64,000 bases of DNA, from the NCBI GenBank assembly GCA_034231615.1, contig CM067306.1:59935057-59999056 (forward strand), read 5' to 3'. The translations under genes and the position numbers were made by a program. Origin of the DNA: Meghimatium bilineatum. Lineage: Eukaryota; Mollusca; Gastropoda; Stylommatophora; Philomycidae. Within the stretch, counting starts at the first letter, position 1. Every line of letters begins with the position of its first letter. This document shows positions 9,700 to 20,475 of the stretch, piece by piece. The notes beneath the pieces are model-generated. The model was not told the origin of the DNA, made no database searches, and saw only the letters and a program-made list of their open reading frames with translations.

Positions 9700-9812
9700 A
9701 CCGCATTCTAGATGGAGATGGGAAACATGTTGACTCAAGTTGCGAGGCGAGCATGTGCCATCTGAACAAGCCTGGTTCATATCCCGTTTGCCATATTATT
9801 ATTTATTCTTCA
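9700..9812 (+). repeat. diverged copy of the 122-bp inverted-repeat element
   Basis: Matches 36466-36545 through GATGGGAAACATGTTGACTC, GTGCCATCTGAACAAGCC, TGGTTCATATCCCGTTTGCC and ATATTATTATTTATT. The left terminal repeat is not recognisable. The sequence from 9813 to 10090 is unassigned. Confidence 0.6.
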
Positions 9813-10094
9813 ATACTAAATCATCGATTCTTCTATATTACATTACACATTTACCCGCATGTATTTTTTCAACCAGATTTCTTTTTATTCAATACTGCGT
9901 GTATATCTGACCCTCAAAAAATTTAGAACCACTGCGGTGAGTTGATTATAAAAGGACATACCAGTAAAAAACTGTCACTAATGTTCAACGTAATGCTTTC
10001 TGGTGACTTTCGAGGGGGTAGTCCAGATTTTTTCTGAAAGATATAAGAGCAAATTTATTATGTAGTGATGTTTTTGTGTGTTGATTTTTCTATA

Positions 10095-10525
10095 TAATAA
10101 TCCAGTAATAAACAATAATCCAGCTATAAATAGTAATCTAGATATAAACAATAATCTAGATATACACAGCAATCTAACTATAAACAATAATCTAGCTATA
10201 AGAATAGTCTAGATATAAACAATAATTGAGCCATAAACAGTAGAGTAAACTAGCTATACACAATAATCTAGCTATAAATAGTAATATATATATAAACAGT
10301 ACTCTAGCTTTAAACAATAACCTAGCTATAAATAGTAATCTAGATATAAATAGTAATCTAGATATAAATAGTAATCTAGATATAAACAGTAATCTAGCTA
10401 TAAACAGTAATCTAGCTATAAATAGTAATCTAGATATAAATAGTAATCTAGATATAAACAGTAATCTAGCTATAAATAGTAATCTAGATATAAACAGTAA
10501 TCTAGCTATAAATAGTAATATAGTT
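10095..10525. repeat. 18-bp tandem array, about 24 copies
   Basis: Unit TCTAGATATAAATAGTAA, varying to TCTAGCTATAAACAGTAA. It ends abruptly at the GC-richer patch starting near 10530. Confidence 0.95.
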
Positions 10526-10539
10526 CTTAACCTTCACCG

Positions 10540-10800
10540 AGCCGATATGATATCCAGCCGCCGAAAAACAAAATGGCCGCGCGCGCTGATGGCGGGCCGT
10601 CCCTCCCAGCGAGATTATCGTGAGATTTACACGTACCACAGTTCGTGCACATAGCTGGGGACATGCGCAATCGAAGCCGGTACATCCCCCACTTCCGACA
10701 TGATCGTTTTTGAGAATGGCTGGCTATTCGTAAAAGTTTAAGAGCAATTAATCTGACCACATCTGTACACCGGTACGATGCCATGATGATGGATCGGTTT
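10540..10800. promoter_or_regulatory. CpG-richer patch with YY1-like site, possible promoter
   Basis: Base composition changes sharply from the AT-rich array. The patch holds ACAAAATGGCCGCGCGCGCT (10567-10586) and GATGGCGGG, both close to the YY1 core AAnATGGC, plus many CpGs. A consensus splice donor follows at 11121-11129, which fits a plus-strand first exon. An 85-codon minus frame starting MASYRC also lies here without a recognisable domain. This is inference from composition and motifs. Confidence 0.35.
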
Positions 10801-11120
10801 TACAGACCTTTATTTCATCGTATTTCGAATAAAATAACATTGAATCGTGGATTGAATCATGGATTATTAGGTTATTTAGTTTCACAGCAGTGAATATACA
10901 GAATGCCGTGCTGGTTTGGGGACTTGTACGTTTGATATCGAATATTTTGAAGTGGCAGAAAAAATAACTCTAGGCCTAAGCTCAAAGAACGATTTTACTG
11001 CAAATCTACATGTTTTATACAGTTCCCCCGGCTATATTTTGATAATTTCGCAGTGAAAGAACATAAATACAACAGATTTACGTGATTTAGTTGACAGTGT
11101 TGCCAAGGAATTCGATATGT

Positions 11121-11129
11121 AAGGTAAGT
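11121..11129 (+). other. candidate 5' splice site
   Basis: AAGGTAAGT matches the consensus donor (AAG/GTAAGT), followed by a T-rich intron-like run. With the YY1-like patch 350-560 bases upstream it could end a non-coding first exon. No acceptor or second exon was identified. Confidence 0.35.
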
Positions 11130-11461
11130 TATTTTTTTTCTTATTTTTTTCCTCTTTATTTGTTATAAAATATATGTTTTTGTGAAAAACGTCTTTACCA
11201 CTTTCTCATACGTCTGGTATCACACACACATGTACATAAATTACACCAATATATGCATAATTCAATTCTTTATTTATATGTGCAAATATTATTTAAATAT
11301 CTCTAACAACCAAAAAATTATCACATTTTCAAAACAGTCACCATCAATAATGCAAATTTTCAAAAAAGAATCCGGTGGCAGGGATACGTTTCGTATTTTT
11401 TAATCTGGCTTGCTAAAGGTTAATTCTGATGTGTAATGGGATTGTTGCTCTATAACTATTT
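11130..11461. other. AT-rich unique sequence
   Basis: T-rich start, then AT-rich sequence holding an unconvincing 73-codon frame (11182-11403). No element recognised. Confidence 0.4.
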
Positions 11462-12868
11462 CATACCTAGAAGATTCCAACTGTCAGCTGTGTGCCTAGA
11501 AGACTCCAACTGTTAATTTTGTGCCTAGAAGACTCCAACTGTCAGCTGTGTGCCTAGAAGACTCCAACTGTCAGCTGTGTGCCTAGAAGACTCCAACTGT
11601 CAGCTGTGTGCCTAGAAGACTCCAACTGTTAATTTTGTGCCTAGAAGACTCCAACTGTCAGCTGTGTGCCTAGAAGACTCCAACTGTCAGCTGTGTACCT
11701 AGAAGACTCCAGCTGTTAATTTTGTGCCTAGAAGACTCCAACTGTCAGCTGTGTGCCTAGAAGACTCCAACTGTCAGCTGTGTACCTAGAAGACTCCAAC
11801 TGTCAGCTGTGTGTCCAGACTCCAACTGTCAGCTGTATGCCTAGAAGACTCCAACTGTTAACTGTGTGCCTAGAAGACTCCAACTGTCAGCTGTGTGCCT
11901 AGAAGACTCCAACTGTCAGCTGTGTGCCTAGAAGACTCCAACTGTCAGCTGTGTGCCTAGAAGACTCCAACTGTTAATTTTGTGCCTAGAAGACTCCAAC
12001 TGTCAGCTGTGTGCCTAGAAGACTCCAACTGTCAGCTGTATACCTAGAAGACTCCAACTGTTAATTTTGTGCCTAGAAGACTCCAACTGTCAGCTGTGTG
12101 CCTAGAAGACTCCAACTGTCAGCTGTGTACCTAGAAGACTCCAACTGTCAGCTGTGTGTCCAGACTCCAACTGTCAGCTGTATGCCTAGAAGACTCCAAC
12201 TGTTAACTGTGTGCCTAGAAGACTCCAACTGTCAGCTGTGTGCCTAGAAGACTCCAACTGTCAGCTGTGTGTCTAGAAGACTCCAACTGTCAGCTGTGTG
12301 CCTAGAAGACTCCAACTGTCAACTGTGTGCCTAGAAGACTCCAACTATCAGCGGTGTGCCTAGAAGACTCCAACTGTTAACTGTGTGCCTAGAAGACTCC
12401 AACTGTCAGCTGTGTGCCTAGAAGACTCCAACTGTCAGCTGTGTGCCTAGAAGACTCCAACTGCCAGCTGTGTACCTAGAAGACTCCAACTGTTAACTGT
12501 GTGCCTAGAAGACTCCAACTGCCAGCTGTGTGCCTAGAAGACTCCAACTGTCAGCTGTGTGCCTAGGAGACTCCAACTGTCAGCTGTGTGCCTAGAAGAC
12601 TCCAACTGTCAGCTGTGTGCCTAGAAGACTCCAACTGTTAACTGTGTGCCTAGAAGACTCCAACTGCCAGCTGTGTGCCTAGAAGACTCCAACTGTCAGC
12701 TGTGTGCCTAGGAGACTCCAACTGTCAGCTGTGTGCCTAGAAGACTCCAACTGTCAGCTGTGTGCCTAGAAGAATCCAACTGTCAGCTGTGTGCCTAGAA
12801 GTCTCCAACTGTCAACTGTGTGCCTAGAAGACTCCAACTGTCAGCTGTGTGTCTAGACTCCAACTGTC
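11462..12868. repeat. 29-bp tandem array, about 48 copies, with higher-order structure
   Basis: Unit starts TGCCTAGAAGACTCCAACTG and ends with TCAGCTGTG or TTAATTTTG. A shortened unit with GTGTCCAGACTCC recurs at 11811 and 12156, 345 bp apart. The CCTAGGAGACTCC variant recurs 145 bp (five units) apart at about 12562 and 12707. Blocks of several units have thus been copied together. Confidence 0.95.
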
Positions 12869-14082
12869 AGAGGTGTGCAATTTTTTAAGAATTTCCCTAC
12901 TCAGAGAGGAGCGGTTCTGTAACTTGTCTACCTATCTGCAACACAGAGTTCGAGTAATGAGTTTCCGAGCCAAGCATCCTTGTTGTCAGAGGTGTCCATA
13001 GAAACCGAGTCCAGTGTCATGTTCACTAGAATCAGTGGGATACACGTTATGCATTACCTGTCATCCAAGCGGACTCTCCAATTATATATGGCTGGCGTTT
13101 TTTTGTCTGATTCTGTGCTCTTCCAGTAAATTTTCGCATATTTCACATGGTTGCTACTTGCTACATCATAGTTCATAGCCATAGTTTATAGGCTACCAGT
13201 TCATAGCCGGGACAACACGTGCACGATGAGTATGGACTATGGTCAGGGTAGGAGCTCAGGTTCCCCCAGCATGATGTGCAATGTCGAGTTCTATCCCAAA
13301 AAGAAACGTAGTTGTACAAATGAAGCCTGCGGAGCTTCCACAGAAGGACAGCCTCACTATATTGAAATTTCATCAAGGTGGATCATTTTTTTTAGTTCAC
13401 CTTTCCGGATTTAGCTTTCTCTCGTGTTGCATGGAGTCAAAGGCTAATGTAGTCCCTTCATGTTCCGGGAAATGTTGTCTCTGGTCGAAGGCCAGTGCAT
13501 ATATGATATGGGGTGTTTACAAAGTCACTGTGCACTTATTAACATTAGTGGCAGCACTATGTCATATGAATTTTGGGTATTTATTATGGACCTGTGCAAC
13601 GTTAGTGAACAGCGACTTTATAGACACCATATAGTACGCTCGGTTAAACTTTATTGGCTAGAATAACTGTCTGATGGATAAGTTTTGGTCCACGAACCAT
13701 ATTTTACCAAACCCTGAAATAGAACAAACTATCTAAATCAGTACAATAAATTAACCTATACACATTTAAGAACTAGAAAGTTTCAAGAAATACTCACGTT
13801 CTTATAGTGTTCGTGTAGTCTTGACATAAACAAAAGAAAGTCCTGGTCAAAAAGATTTGTACGCTTGCCATCACTTCTCTGTGATTCTTCTTTTCTCTTT
13901 TGTGTGAAGGAAGATGAATCATTACCCAAACTTAATGTTCTTCTCTGCATGGGAGTCACAAATGCTGAAGCTAGTGGGGAAAGTCAGTTCGCTTGATGTC
14001 AGTGCAGATGTATTCCTGTGGATAAGATCTGGATGAAGCAAATAAACACATATGTAACTTCCCAAGTCATTTTGCAGATTAG
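12869..14082. other. unique sequence, no gene recognised
   Basis: Several short overlapping plus frames (13226-13414, 13281-13634, 13460-13666) show no domain, and their overlap argues against all of them. The segment 13230-13345 is less AT-rich and could be an old transposon or exon fragment. Nothing firmer can be said. Confidence 0.35.
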
Positions 14083-14152
14083 TCCGGACAGAATTGGAGA
14101 GATCTGACCTCTACCCTATGCGCTAACTTCAGCGCAAAAGGAAAATAAATGA
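14083..14152 (+). pseudogene. LINE-1 3' end fragment, plus copy
   Basis: Encodes GQNWRDLTSTLCANFSAKGK and a stop, then the tail AATGAATGAATT. It is the last 20 codons of the element that lies inverted immediately to the right, so two LINE 3' ends meet tail to tail around 14156. Confidence 0.85.
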
Positions 14153-14162
14153 ATGAATTAAT

Positions 14163-14611
14163 ATATTCATTCATTTTCCTTTTGCGCTGAAGTTAGGGCA
14201 TAGGGCAGAGGTCAGATCTCTCCAATTCTGTCTGTTCAAAGCTATTCTGTGCAGTTCTTGAATAGTATGAATATTGGTTGTTTTACTTTCTCTAAGTGTT
14301 GTTCTTCTGCGTGTTTCTTTTGGTCTACCCCTTGCTCTTTTGCCTGTACGTATCCATTCAAGAGATTGGTGGTGTATTCTGTTGGTGTCTGCGCGTAGGA
14401 TATGCCCGATGTAGGACCAACGGTGTTTTCTGATAACATCTGTGATGCCATTTTGATGTGTCTCTTCTCTGATTTTATCATTCGATTTGAATTCACTCCA
14501 TTGGATGTTAGTTATCCTACGAAGACATTTGTTCTCAAAACTCAGTAATTTCCTTTCTGAATTAATATATAGCACCACATAAAGGCTGTCGCCAGAGAGC
14601 TGTTCTGCCAC
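14163..14611 (-). pseudogene. LINE-1 RT C-terminal fragment, minus copy
   Basis: A 146-codon open frame whose residues 25-146 match the post-RT region of RTE/Jockey-type LINEs. Visible are FENKCLRRI, VIRKHRWSYIGHILR, then GKRARGRPKETRRRT and a C-terminal NRQNWRDLTSALCPNF before the stop. The element is 5'-truncated, so endonuclease and RT core are absent. The first 15-25 residues may not belong to it. An ATGA-type tail lies at 14152-14162. LINE-1 is a working label, unrelated to mammalian L1. Confidence 0.85.
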
Positions 14612-14937
14612 TAACGAGGCAAGGCACCATCTCAGGGGATACTGCAGGATCTAGTTATTTCATACGAGCGTTTTAGTAATCTTGTTGTTAGATATAAATC
14701 AAATAATACACATTTGTCATAAAGAAGGAATATGCCTACATATAAATAAATAGGCAAACCTGAATCAATTTTACAGACATGTCCAACCATTACAAGTAGG
14801 CAATTTTGTTTCTCCAACAAAAAACAAGTCGGCTGTCATGTACAGAGACTTCTTTTCCGGATGGCTCATGTAGAGTTGTGCAGAACGTCATTGTTGATGC
14901 GACATAGTGCACAAATATCCGATTCTTGATGGGAAAC
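14612..14937. other. unique sequence
   Basis: Between two LINE relics. No coding or repeat feature recognised. Confidence 0.35.
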
Positions 14938-15390
14938 CAGCATCATCATCATCATCATCAAGTGCCAACTCCGCAACGAAGGGTGGCTGCAACGGATCTC
15001 CAACATCTCCTGTCTCGGTGGTGCACTCTGCTAGACTGTAACCTGTCCATCGTGTGATGTTATTCTCCCACTTGTATCTCTGCCTACCTCTTGCTCGCCT
15101 CCCTGTCTTTACCCTCAAGTAAGGTCTTCAATAAGGTGTCATGTCTTTTAATGTGTCCAAAATATTTTATTTGCCTGATCTTTATTTCTCTTAGTAGTTC
15201 TTTCTTCATATTAAGTGTCTTTAGCACCTCTTTATTCGTTTTCTTATCTTTCCATGATGTTCTCCCTATTCTTCTATATACGCACATCTCAGAGGCATCA
15301 ATTCTGTCTTCTAATTGTTTATTTAGTGTCCATGTTTCTGAGCCATACATTAATATGGAATAGATGTAGCATTTTATAATTCACATTAAA
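14938..15390 (-). pseudogene. LINE-2 RT C-terminal fragment
   Basis: Minus-strand relic in two overlapping frames, so at least one frameshift near 15100. The first frame gives YGSETWTLNKQLEDRIDA, VYRRIGRTSWKDKKTN, LLREIKIRQIKYFGHIKRHD and LLEGK. The second gives GRRARGRQRYKWENNITRWT and ends with DDDDDD, the read-through of an (ATG)n 3' tail (CATCATCAT at 14941-14959 on the plus strand). This is the standard C-terminus of RTE-like LINEs. The copy is 5'-truncated; the same family is at 40150-40568 and 51858-51955. Confidence 0.85.
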
Positions 15391-15424
15391 CCAGCATCAC
15401 ATCAATGTATCTATACGCTGTATC

Positions 15425-15482
15425 CCTTGTTTGCCTTACGGCGTCAGGGGTAAAAGAGTTCTCTGGAGATGGCCTTGTGTGC
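15425..15482 (-). repeat. short interspersed motif shared with 54630-54685
   Basis: TTGTTTGCCTTACGGCGTCA followed by AGAGTTCTCTGGAGATGGCC. The inverse occurs at 54630-54685 next to the GATA array (TCTCCAGAGAACTCTTCTAC..GGCGCCGTATGGCAAACAAG). Probably a fragment of one repeat family. Confidence 0.6.
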
Positions 15483-15624
15483 TGTTTGTAAGCTTGTTCC
15501 TGTGATTTCTGTGATCTATTTTTTACATGGTCTGCCTCTTGCTTTATAGCCGTTATATTTATGTGTCATGGCCATCTGTGGCATGCTGTCTGTTGGTAGA
15601 CAGGAGTCATCACATCAATGACAT

Positions 15625-15788
15625 TCTTCTTCTTCTTCATCGTTCATTCTCAAACTCCTGCTGGATCTCCCTTGTAGCAAGACCATTGTCCTACTAGATT
15701 TCTAGCAGGATGTAGTCCAGAGAATGGAAATGCGTTGTGCCGCCGTTTTATTTGCGCCAATGGCCCGGCACATCCGTCTTCGGCGGAA
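15625..15788 (+). repeat. interspersed family A/B, subfamily A, near-complete copy
   Basis: One of the best copies. It opens with CTTCTTCTTCTTCATCGTTC, then ATTCTCAAACTCCTGCTGGA, CTACTAGATTTCTAGCAGGA, GAAATGCGTTGTGCCGCCG, and ends GGCACATCCGTCTTCGGCGG. About 164 bp. No terminal inverted repeats or open frame; type unknown. Confidence 0.85.
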
Positions 15789-15832
15789 ATGACATTCATA
15801 AATATGTATTACACCATCAGGAGTGTAGTACA
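15786..15832 (+). repeat. single diverged unit of the 64-bp array
   Basis: Reads ACATTCATAAATATGTATTA, then CACCATCAGGAGTGTAGTAC and AGCAA. It parallels CATTCATAAATCTGTGACAC..GGGAGTGTAGTGCAGCAA in the array at 16850. A lone relative 1 kb upstream may show the ancestral unit. Confidence 0.65.
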
Positions 15833-16035
15833 GCAACTACAGTGTATTTGCAACTTGCGTTTCGCTGAGTAAGGAAAACATTGTCCAGGTCATCTTAGTT
15901 TTCAGTATTTCTAGGGTTTTGTTTTGTTTTATCGTTATTTGTTTCTTGAAAAAGGTCCCGGTTGGATAAGTGGATAATTCTACTTGTCCTTTGTTTTATT
16001 GACATTTACTTTTGTTTCGCTGATATTGATTTCAT

Positions 16036-16812
16036 AGCTGAACCAGTACAAGAATTACAAGAGTTAACAGCAAAGTTGGAAAGTTACTAGCAAGTACAGA
16101 ATGGAAATCAACATAGAAAAGAGCAAAATTTTTATTAACAGCAGAGACACAGAAGAACAAGCCAACATCATGATGAATGGATATACTCTTGAGGAGGTGA
16201 ATACTTTGAAATACCTCGAATCCAGCATATGCAGCGATGGAAAATGCAAAACATAATTACAAATACGCTGGAGATGGCTGTAGCGTCTACGTCAAGGTTA
16301 ACGGTGATATGGAAAAGCAACATCAGTGTTGGGGTAAAAGTCCAAATGTATAAGTCGCTGGTGGTTTCTGTTGTGCTGTGTGGTTTTGAGAGTTGGACAC
16401 TCACTGCGGACATGGAGAGACGATTACAGACTTTCAAGTACAAATGTTACAAACGAATTCTACGAATTTCCTATAGAGAGAATTAGACAAATTTGTACGT
16501 AAGAAATAAAATAGATATGTATGCAGGTGTAGAAGAACCATTGTTGTCAACAATAAAACAACGAAAACTAGCATGGATTTGACATATATGCAGACATTAG
16601 TCCTTGTCAGAAATAATACTGCAAGGAACCTTCGACGGAGGGTGAAGCAGAGGAGGGCACATAAAGACATGAACATACAACATCAAGGAATGGACAGGGC
16701 AAGATTTTTCCTCATTTATTCGTATCGTTGAAGACAGAAATCGATGGACGACTTTATATGCTGAAGCATCCAATGTAGTACCCCTACGACGCTGATGGGC
16801 TACTGGTTTATA
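16036..16812 (+). pseudogene. LINE-3 RT C-terminal fragment
   Basis: Frameshifted relic on the plus strand. Visible pieces are QELTAKLESY and GGEYFEIP..SSICSDGKCK upstream, then the longest frame (16229-16486) with VIWKSNISVGVKVQMYKSL, FESWTLTADMERRLQTFKYK and YKRILRISYREN. Later pieces are RNKIDMYAGVEEPLLSTIKQ and a terminal EASNVVPLRR. Order and motifs fit the thumb and post-RT region of a LINE. Related copies are at 26130-26862 and 33880-34437. Several stops and frameshifts make it non-functional. Confidence 0.8.
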
Positions 16813-16849
16813 TATAGACATCGATAAACAGAATATAACACTGCCAACT

Positions 16850-17448
16850 TTCATTCATTCATAAATCTGTGACACCCTTGGGAGTGTAGTGAAACAACAA
16901 ATAGAACACTGCCAACTTTCATTCATAAATCTGTTACACCCTTGGGAGTGTAGTGAAACAACAAATAGAACACTGCCAACTTTCATTCATAAATCTGTGA
17001 CACCCTTGGGAGTGTAGTGCAGCAATAAACAGAACACTGCCAACTTTCATTCATAAATCTGTGACACCCTTGGGAGTGTAGTGCAGCAATAAACAGAACA
17101 CTGCCAACTTTCATTCATAAATCTGTGACACCCTTGGGAGTGTAGTGCAGCAATAAACAGAACACTGCCAACTTTCATTCATAAATCTGTGACACCCTTG
17201 GGAGTGTAGTGCAGCAATAAACAGAACATTGCCAACTTTCATTCATAAATCTGTGACACCCTTGGGAGTGTAGTGCAGCAATAAACAGAACACTGCCAAC
17301 TTTCATTCATAAATCTGTGACACCCTTGGGAGTGTAGTGCAGCAATAAACGGAACACTGCCAACTTTCATTCATAAATCTGTGACACCCTTGGGAGTGTA
17401 GTGCAGCAATAAACGGAACACTGCCAATTTTCATTCATAAATCTGTGA
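16850..17448. repeat. 64-bp tandem array, about 9 copies
   Basis: Unit starts CAACTTTCATTCATAAATCT and includes CCTTGGGAGTGTAGTG and CAATAAACAGAACACTGC. Starts at 17041 and 17105 give the period. The first copies carry GAAACAACAAATAG instead of GCAGCAATAAACAG. The array begins just after the LINE-3 3' end. Confidence 0.95.
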
Positions 17449-17874
17449 CAATCTTGGCGAGTAAATGCCCCAGCACGTTCAAACCATTTCTCTGTGTCAT
17501 TTGTTATCTTCTATTCTGAGTTGTACCCAGGGTTCATTTCGTTCAGTTCATGTTCTACTGTTTCTCAAAGCAGATTTGTTTACTGTGATACAAGGATTTG
17601 TGCGAAAGGGATGTATGATACAGTAAACGATATGAAATCATGTAAACAGGATGTCATAGATCGCGCTGGATGAAAGGGAAAGATCAAGAATGACATACAA
17701 ATAAATAAAAAGTGATAGCAGATAAAACTATAAATACAATCTTCATACATAAAACGCTGTGATATCAATATCAAACGTGGACACTAACTAAATAACAAGT
17801 GAGAAAGTGTACTACGTGTGAAATGATATTTCTAAGAACATCAGCAAATAGAACGGGAACAGAACATGTAAGGA
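17449..17874. other. unique sequence
   Basis: No recognisable gene or element. The 64-codon minus frame at 17580-17774 has no domain. Confidence 0.35.
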
Positions 17875-17975
17875 ATATATATATACATATATATATTATA
17901 TAGATAGATAGATGTATGGATGGATTGGATAGGATAGGACAGACAGACAGACATACAGACAGACAGACAGATTAT
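17875..17975. repeat. mixed TA, GATA, GGATA and GACA microsatellites
   Basis: ATATATATACATATATATAT is followed by ATAGATAGATAG, GGATAGGATAGGA and CAGACAGACAG runs. Confidence 0.9.
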
Positions 17976-18419
17976 AGAAGCTTATCATGTACTGCAAATT
18001 GACTTATTAGTTTGCTTAGTGGAGAATTGCCTTATTTGTTTTGTGGGCATTTGCCTCATTTGACCGAGACTCATCCTTCAACCTGAGCAAATTGACTTTC
18101 AACTATTGGTGAATTTATAGATAACTTATACTCTTCTCGTATGCTCGTATGGACGTCACAGCGTATCGACACTACAATAGGTAGACCTTGTGTGCACACG
18201 AGTTGTATATGAGACAGGACTTGCTGAACACACTGCCACTGAAACAACTGAATGAGATCAGTGGATGACATTCTCTCATGATATAGAGATAACCCATCCA
18301 GCAACTTCTCTCTTTGTCTTCGTCTGTCTCTTCTCTCCTCGGTCTTTCCGGTGGTTATTCAATGTTCAAGTATTGATCTTTTTTTATCACATGCTTTAGA
18401 AATATTGACTGCCTGCTTC
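17976..18419. other. unique sequence
   Basis: Contains a 77-codon minus frame (18071-18304) with no recognised domain. No repeat detected. Confidence 0.35.
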
Positions 18420-18575
18420 CCTTTCTTCTTCTGCGTTCGCTCTCTGATAATCAACACAAGATTTCGTGGGATTTCTCCCGGAGAGCGTAAAGTGCGATTT
18501 TCTGCTGGTTTAAAGAGGAGTTGCATTATTTGTGCCTTCCAACTAAGCACATCCGATTTCGGCATGCGTCTTCTT
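18420..18575 (+). repeat. diverged family A/B copy
   Basis: Has the opening CTTTCTTCTTCTGCGTTCGC and the ending GCACATCCGATTTCGGCATG at the right distance, but a different middle. Called from its two ends only. Confidence 0.45.
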
Positions 18576-18802
18576 CTAATGTTTGCTATAATTTGTTCAT
18601 TGAATCCAGTATGTCTTAGGATCTATAAAGTAGTTTTCTTTTTAAAAAATGATTTATGACAATTTACCGCTCCATGGACAGGAAAGATCTCTTTCGCAGG
18701 ATTCCTACAAGAAAGTCTTGTACGATATTCTCGTATGTTATCATTGTTTGGACAAGATTATTATGATTTTGTCTTCCAAATCTGATACTGTTTTCTGATC
18801 TT

Positions 18803-18858
18803 GATAAAATTACTAGTGTTAACATTTACTGATAAAATTACTAGTGTTAACATTTACT
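18803..18858. repeat. 28-bp tandem duplication
   Basis: GATAAAATTACTAGTGTTAA plus CATTTACT occurs twice in a row. Confidence 0.9.
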
Positions 18859-19479
18859 ACCATTTTCCAGACTCTGGAATGTCCGTTTCATGTTTACCAT
18901 ATCGTAGATAAAATGTGAGATAATATCAAGAGTTTCGAGTTAAACTCTTCGTGTGTTTAAGAATTTAGCGATGTATGGTTGGTCTAGTTATCTTATCTCT
19001 TTTTTTTCTAAAGGAAGATAAAAGCATACTTTTGTGGTGTAATCTTTATGTTGTGTATAGTAAAATATACGTTTGGAAGGATTGAAGATTTTACAAATCT
19101 ATGTTTTTACACACAATGTCCCGTAATCGTATTATTAATTATAAAGGATTTTTTTTTAGATTTATGAGTCTGTGTGAGTCAGTGATGATTGAAACCAGTA
19201 GGCGGAGTTTTGGTTCAAGTCTACGTATATTATTAAATCAGTGGTTACCAAAGACAGTTATTTGGCCAAAGGATAGCCACAGATATTTCCAGGTTTAATG
19301 CTAACGTGATAAGACAAAATATGACAGATAAAATGCTAACAATTTGGGGGCCACAGACTCGCCTAAGGGAACAAAAAAGGTGACTACTTGAATATGTTTA
19401 ATAAGTTAAATAAAACACGGGTCTAATATTCTATTCCCCAATACGGCGCGGATCAAGGGAAAATATTGCTGTAATAAGT
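18859..19479. other. unique AT-rich sequence
   Basis: No gene recognised. CAGTGGTTACCAAAGACAG at 19242 faintly resembles hAT transposon ends but has no partner. Confidence 0.3.
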
Positions 19480-20272
19480 AAGCAAGCTAATTAGTTAGTT
19501 AATTGGTTGGTTAGTTGATTCGTTAGATTGTTGGTTAGTTGATTGATTAGTTGGTTTGTTAATTGGTTGGTTAGTCGGTTGGTTGATTAATTTGGTTGGT
19601 TAGTTTGTTTATTAGTTGGTTTGTTAGATGGATGTTTTATTGGTTGATTATTTGGTTAGTTGGTTGGTTAGTTGCTTTGTTAGTTAGTTTGTTGGTTATT
19701 TGCTTGTTATTTAGTGTGTTGGTTAGTTGCTTTGTTAGTTAGTTTGTTTGTTGGTTAGTTGCTTTGCTAGTTAGTTCGTTGGATATTTGATTGGTTAGTT
19801 GGGCGGTTGCATATTTGGTTGTTTAGTTGGTTGGCTAGTGGGTTAGTTATTTTGTTTGTTGTCTCGTATGTTAGTTGGTTGATTGGTTAATTGGTTTGTC
19901 ATTTTGGTATGTTATTTAGTTTGTTATTTGGTTTGTTATTTGGTTTGTTATTTGGATTGTTATTTGGTTTGTTATTTGGTAGTTATTTAGTTTGTTATTT
20001 GATAGTTATTTAGTTTGTCATTTGGTTTGTTATTTGGTTTGCTATTTGGGTTTGTTATTTGGTTTGTTATTAAGTTTGTTATTTGATTTGTTATTTGGTT
20101 TGTTATTTGGTAGTTATTTAGTGTGTTATTTGGTAGTTATTTAGTTTGTCATTTGGTTTGTTATTTGGTTTGCTATTTGGGTTTGTTATTTGATTTGTTA
20201 TTTGGTTTGCTATCTGGTTTGTTATTTGGTTTGTTATTTGGTATGTTAGTGTGTTGGTTATCTAGTTAGTTG
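19480..20272. repeat. degenerate GTTAGTTGGTT / TTTGTTATTTGG array
   Basis: About 790 bp of T/G-rich simple repeat. The left half is built on TTAGTTGGTTGGTTAGTT; the right half (19900-20250) on TTTGTTATTTGGTTTGTTAT. It runs into ATCTAGTTAGTTGCCGGATC, directly beside a diverged copy of family X. It sits where the 3' tail of that element would be. Confidence 0.85.
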
Positions 20273-20385
20273 CCGGATCATCATAATAATCTCACTCTCG
20301 ACAAGTTTATAGAGCACCTGATCTCCAGTTGAGAATATCCACCTTTACACAACTACTGACTGTATATTCACCATTACACAACAAT
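20273..20385 (-). repeat. diverged family X copy
   Basis: GGATCATCATAATAATCTCA..GACAAGTTTATAGAGCACCTGATCTCC..GAGAATATCC parallels 43399-43475 position by position (GGATCATCGTCATTGCAAG..GACAAGTCCATAGGTGCTCA). No open frame survives. Confidence 0.6.
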
Positions 20386-20475
20386 CCATCCATCTATGTT
20401 TCTTCAGCGCCGAATACGGTGCTTGGGGCAGAAACCAGAGCTCTCCAGGTCAAACGATGTAATACTCTCTGTGTA

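Noticed and set aside
8763..9711. Overlapping 308-, 257- and 312-codon frames on both strands
   Set aside because: All lie in a 15-bp stop-free tandem repeat; length comes from the period, not selection.
13226..13666. Cluster of three overlapping plus frames and a minus frame
   Set aside because: Mutually overlapping, no domain or splice context; kept as unique sequence.
14171..15390. Reading the two LINE relics as host genes
   Set aside because: Post-RT motifs, 5' truncation, frameshifts and repeat tails show retrotransposon remains.
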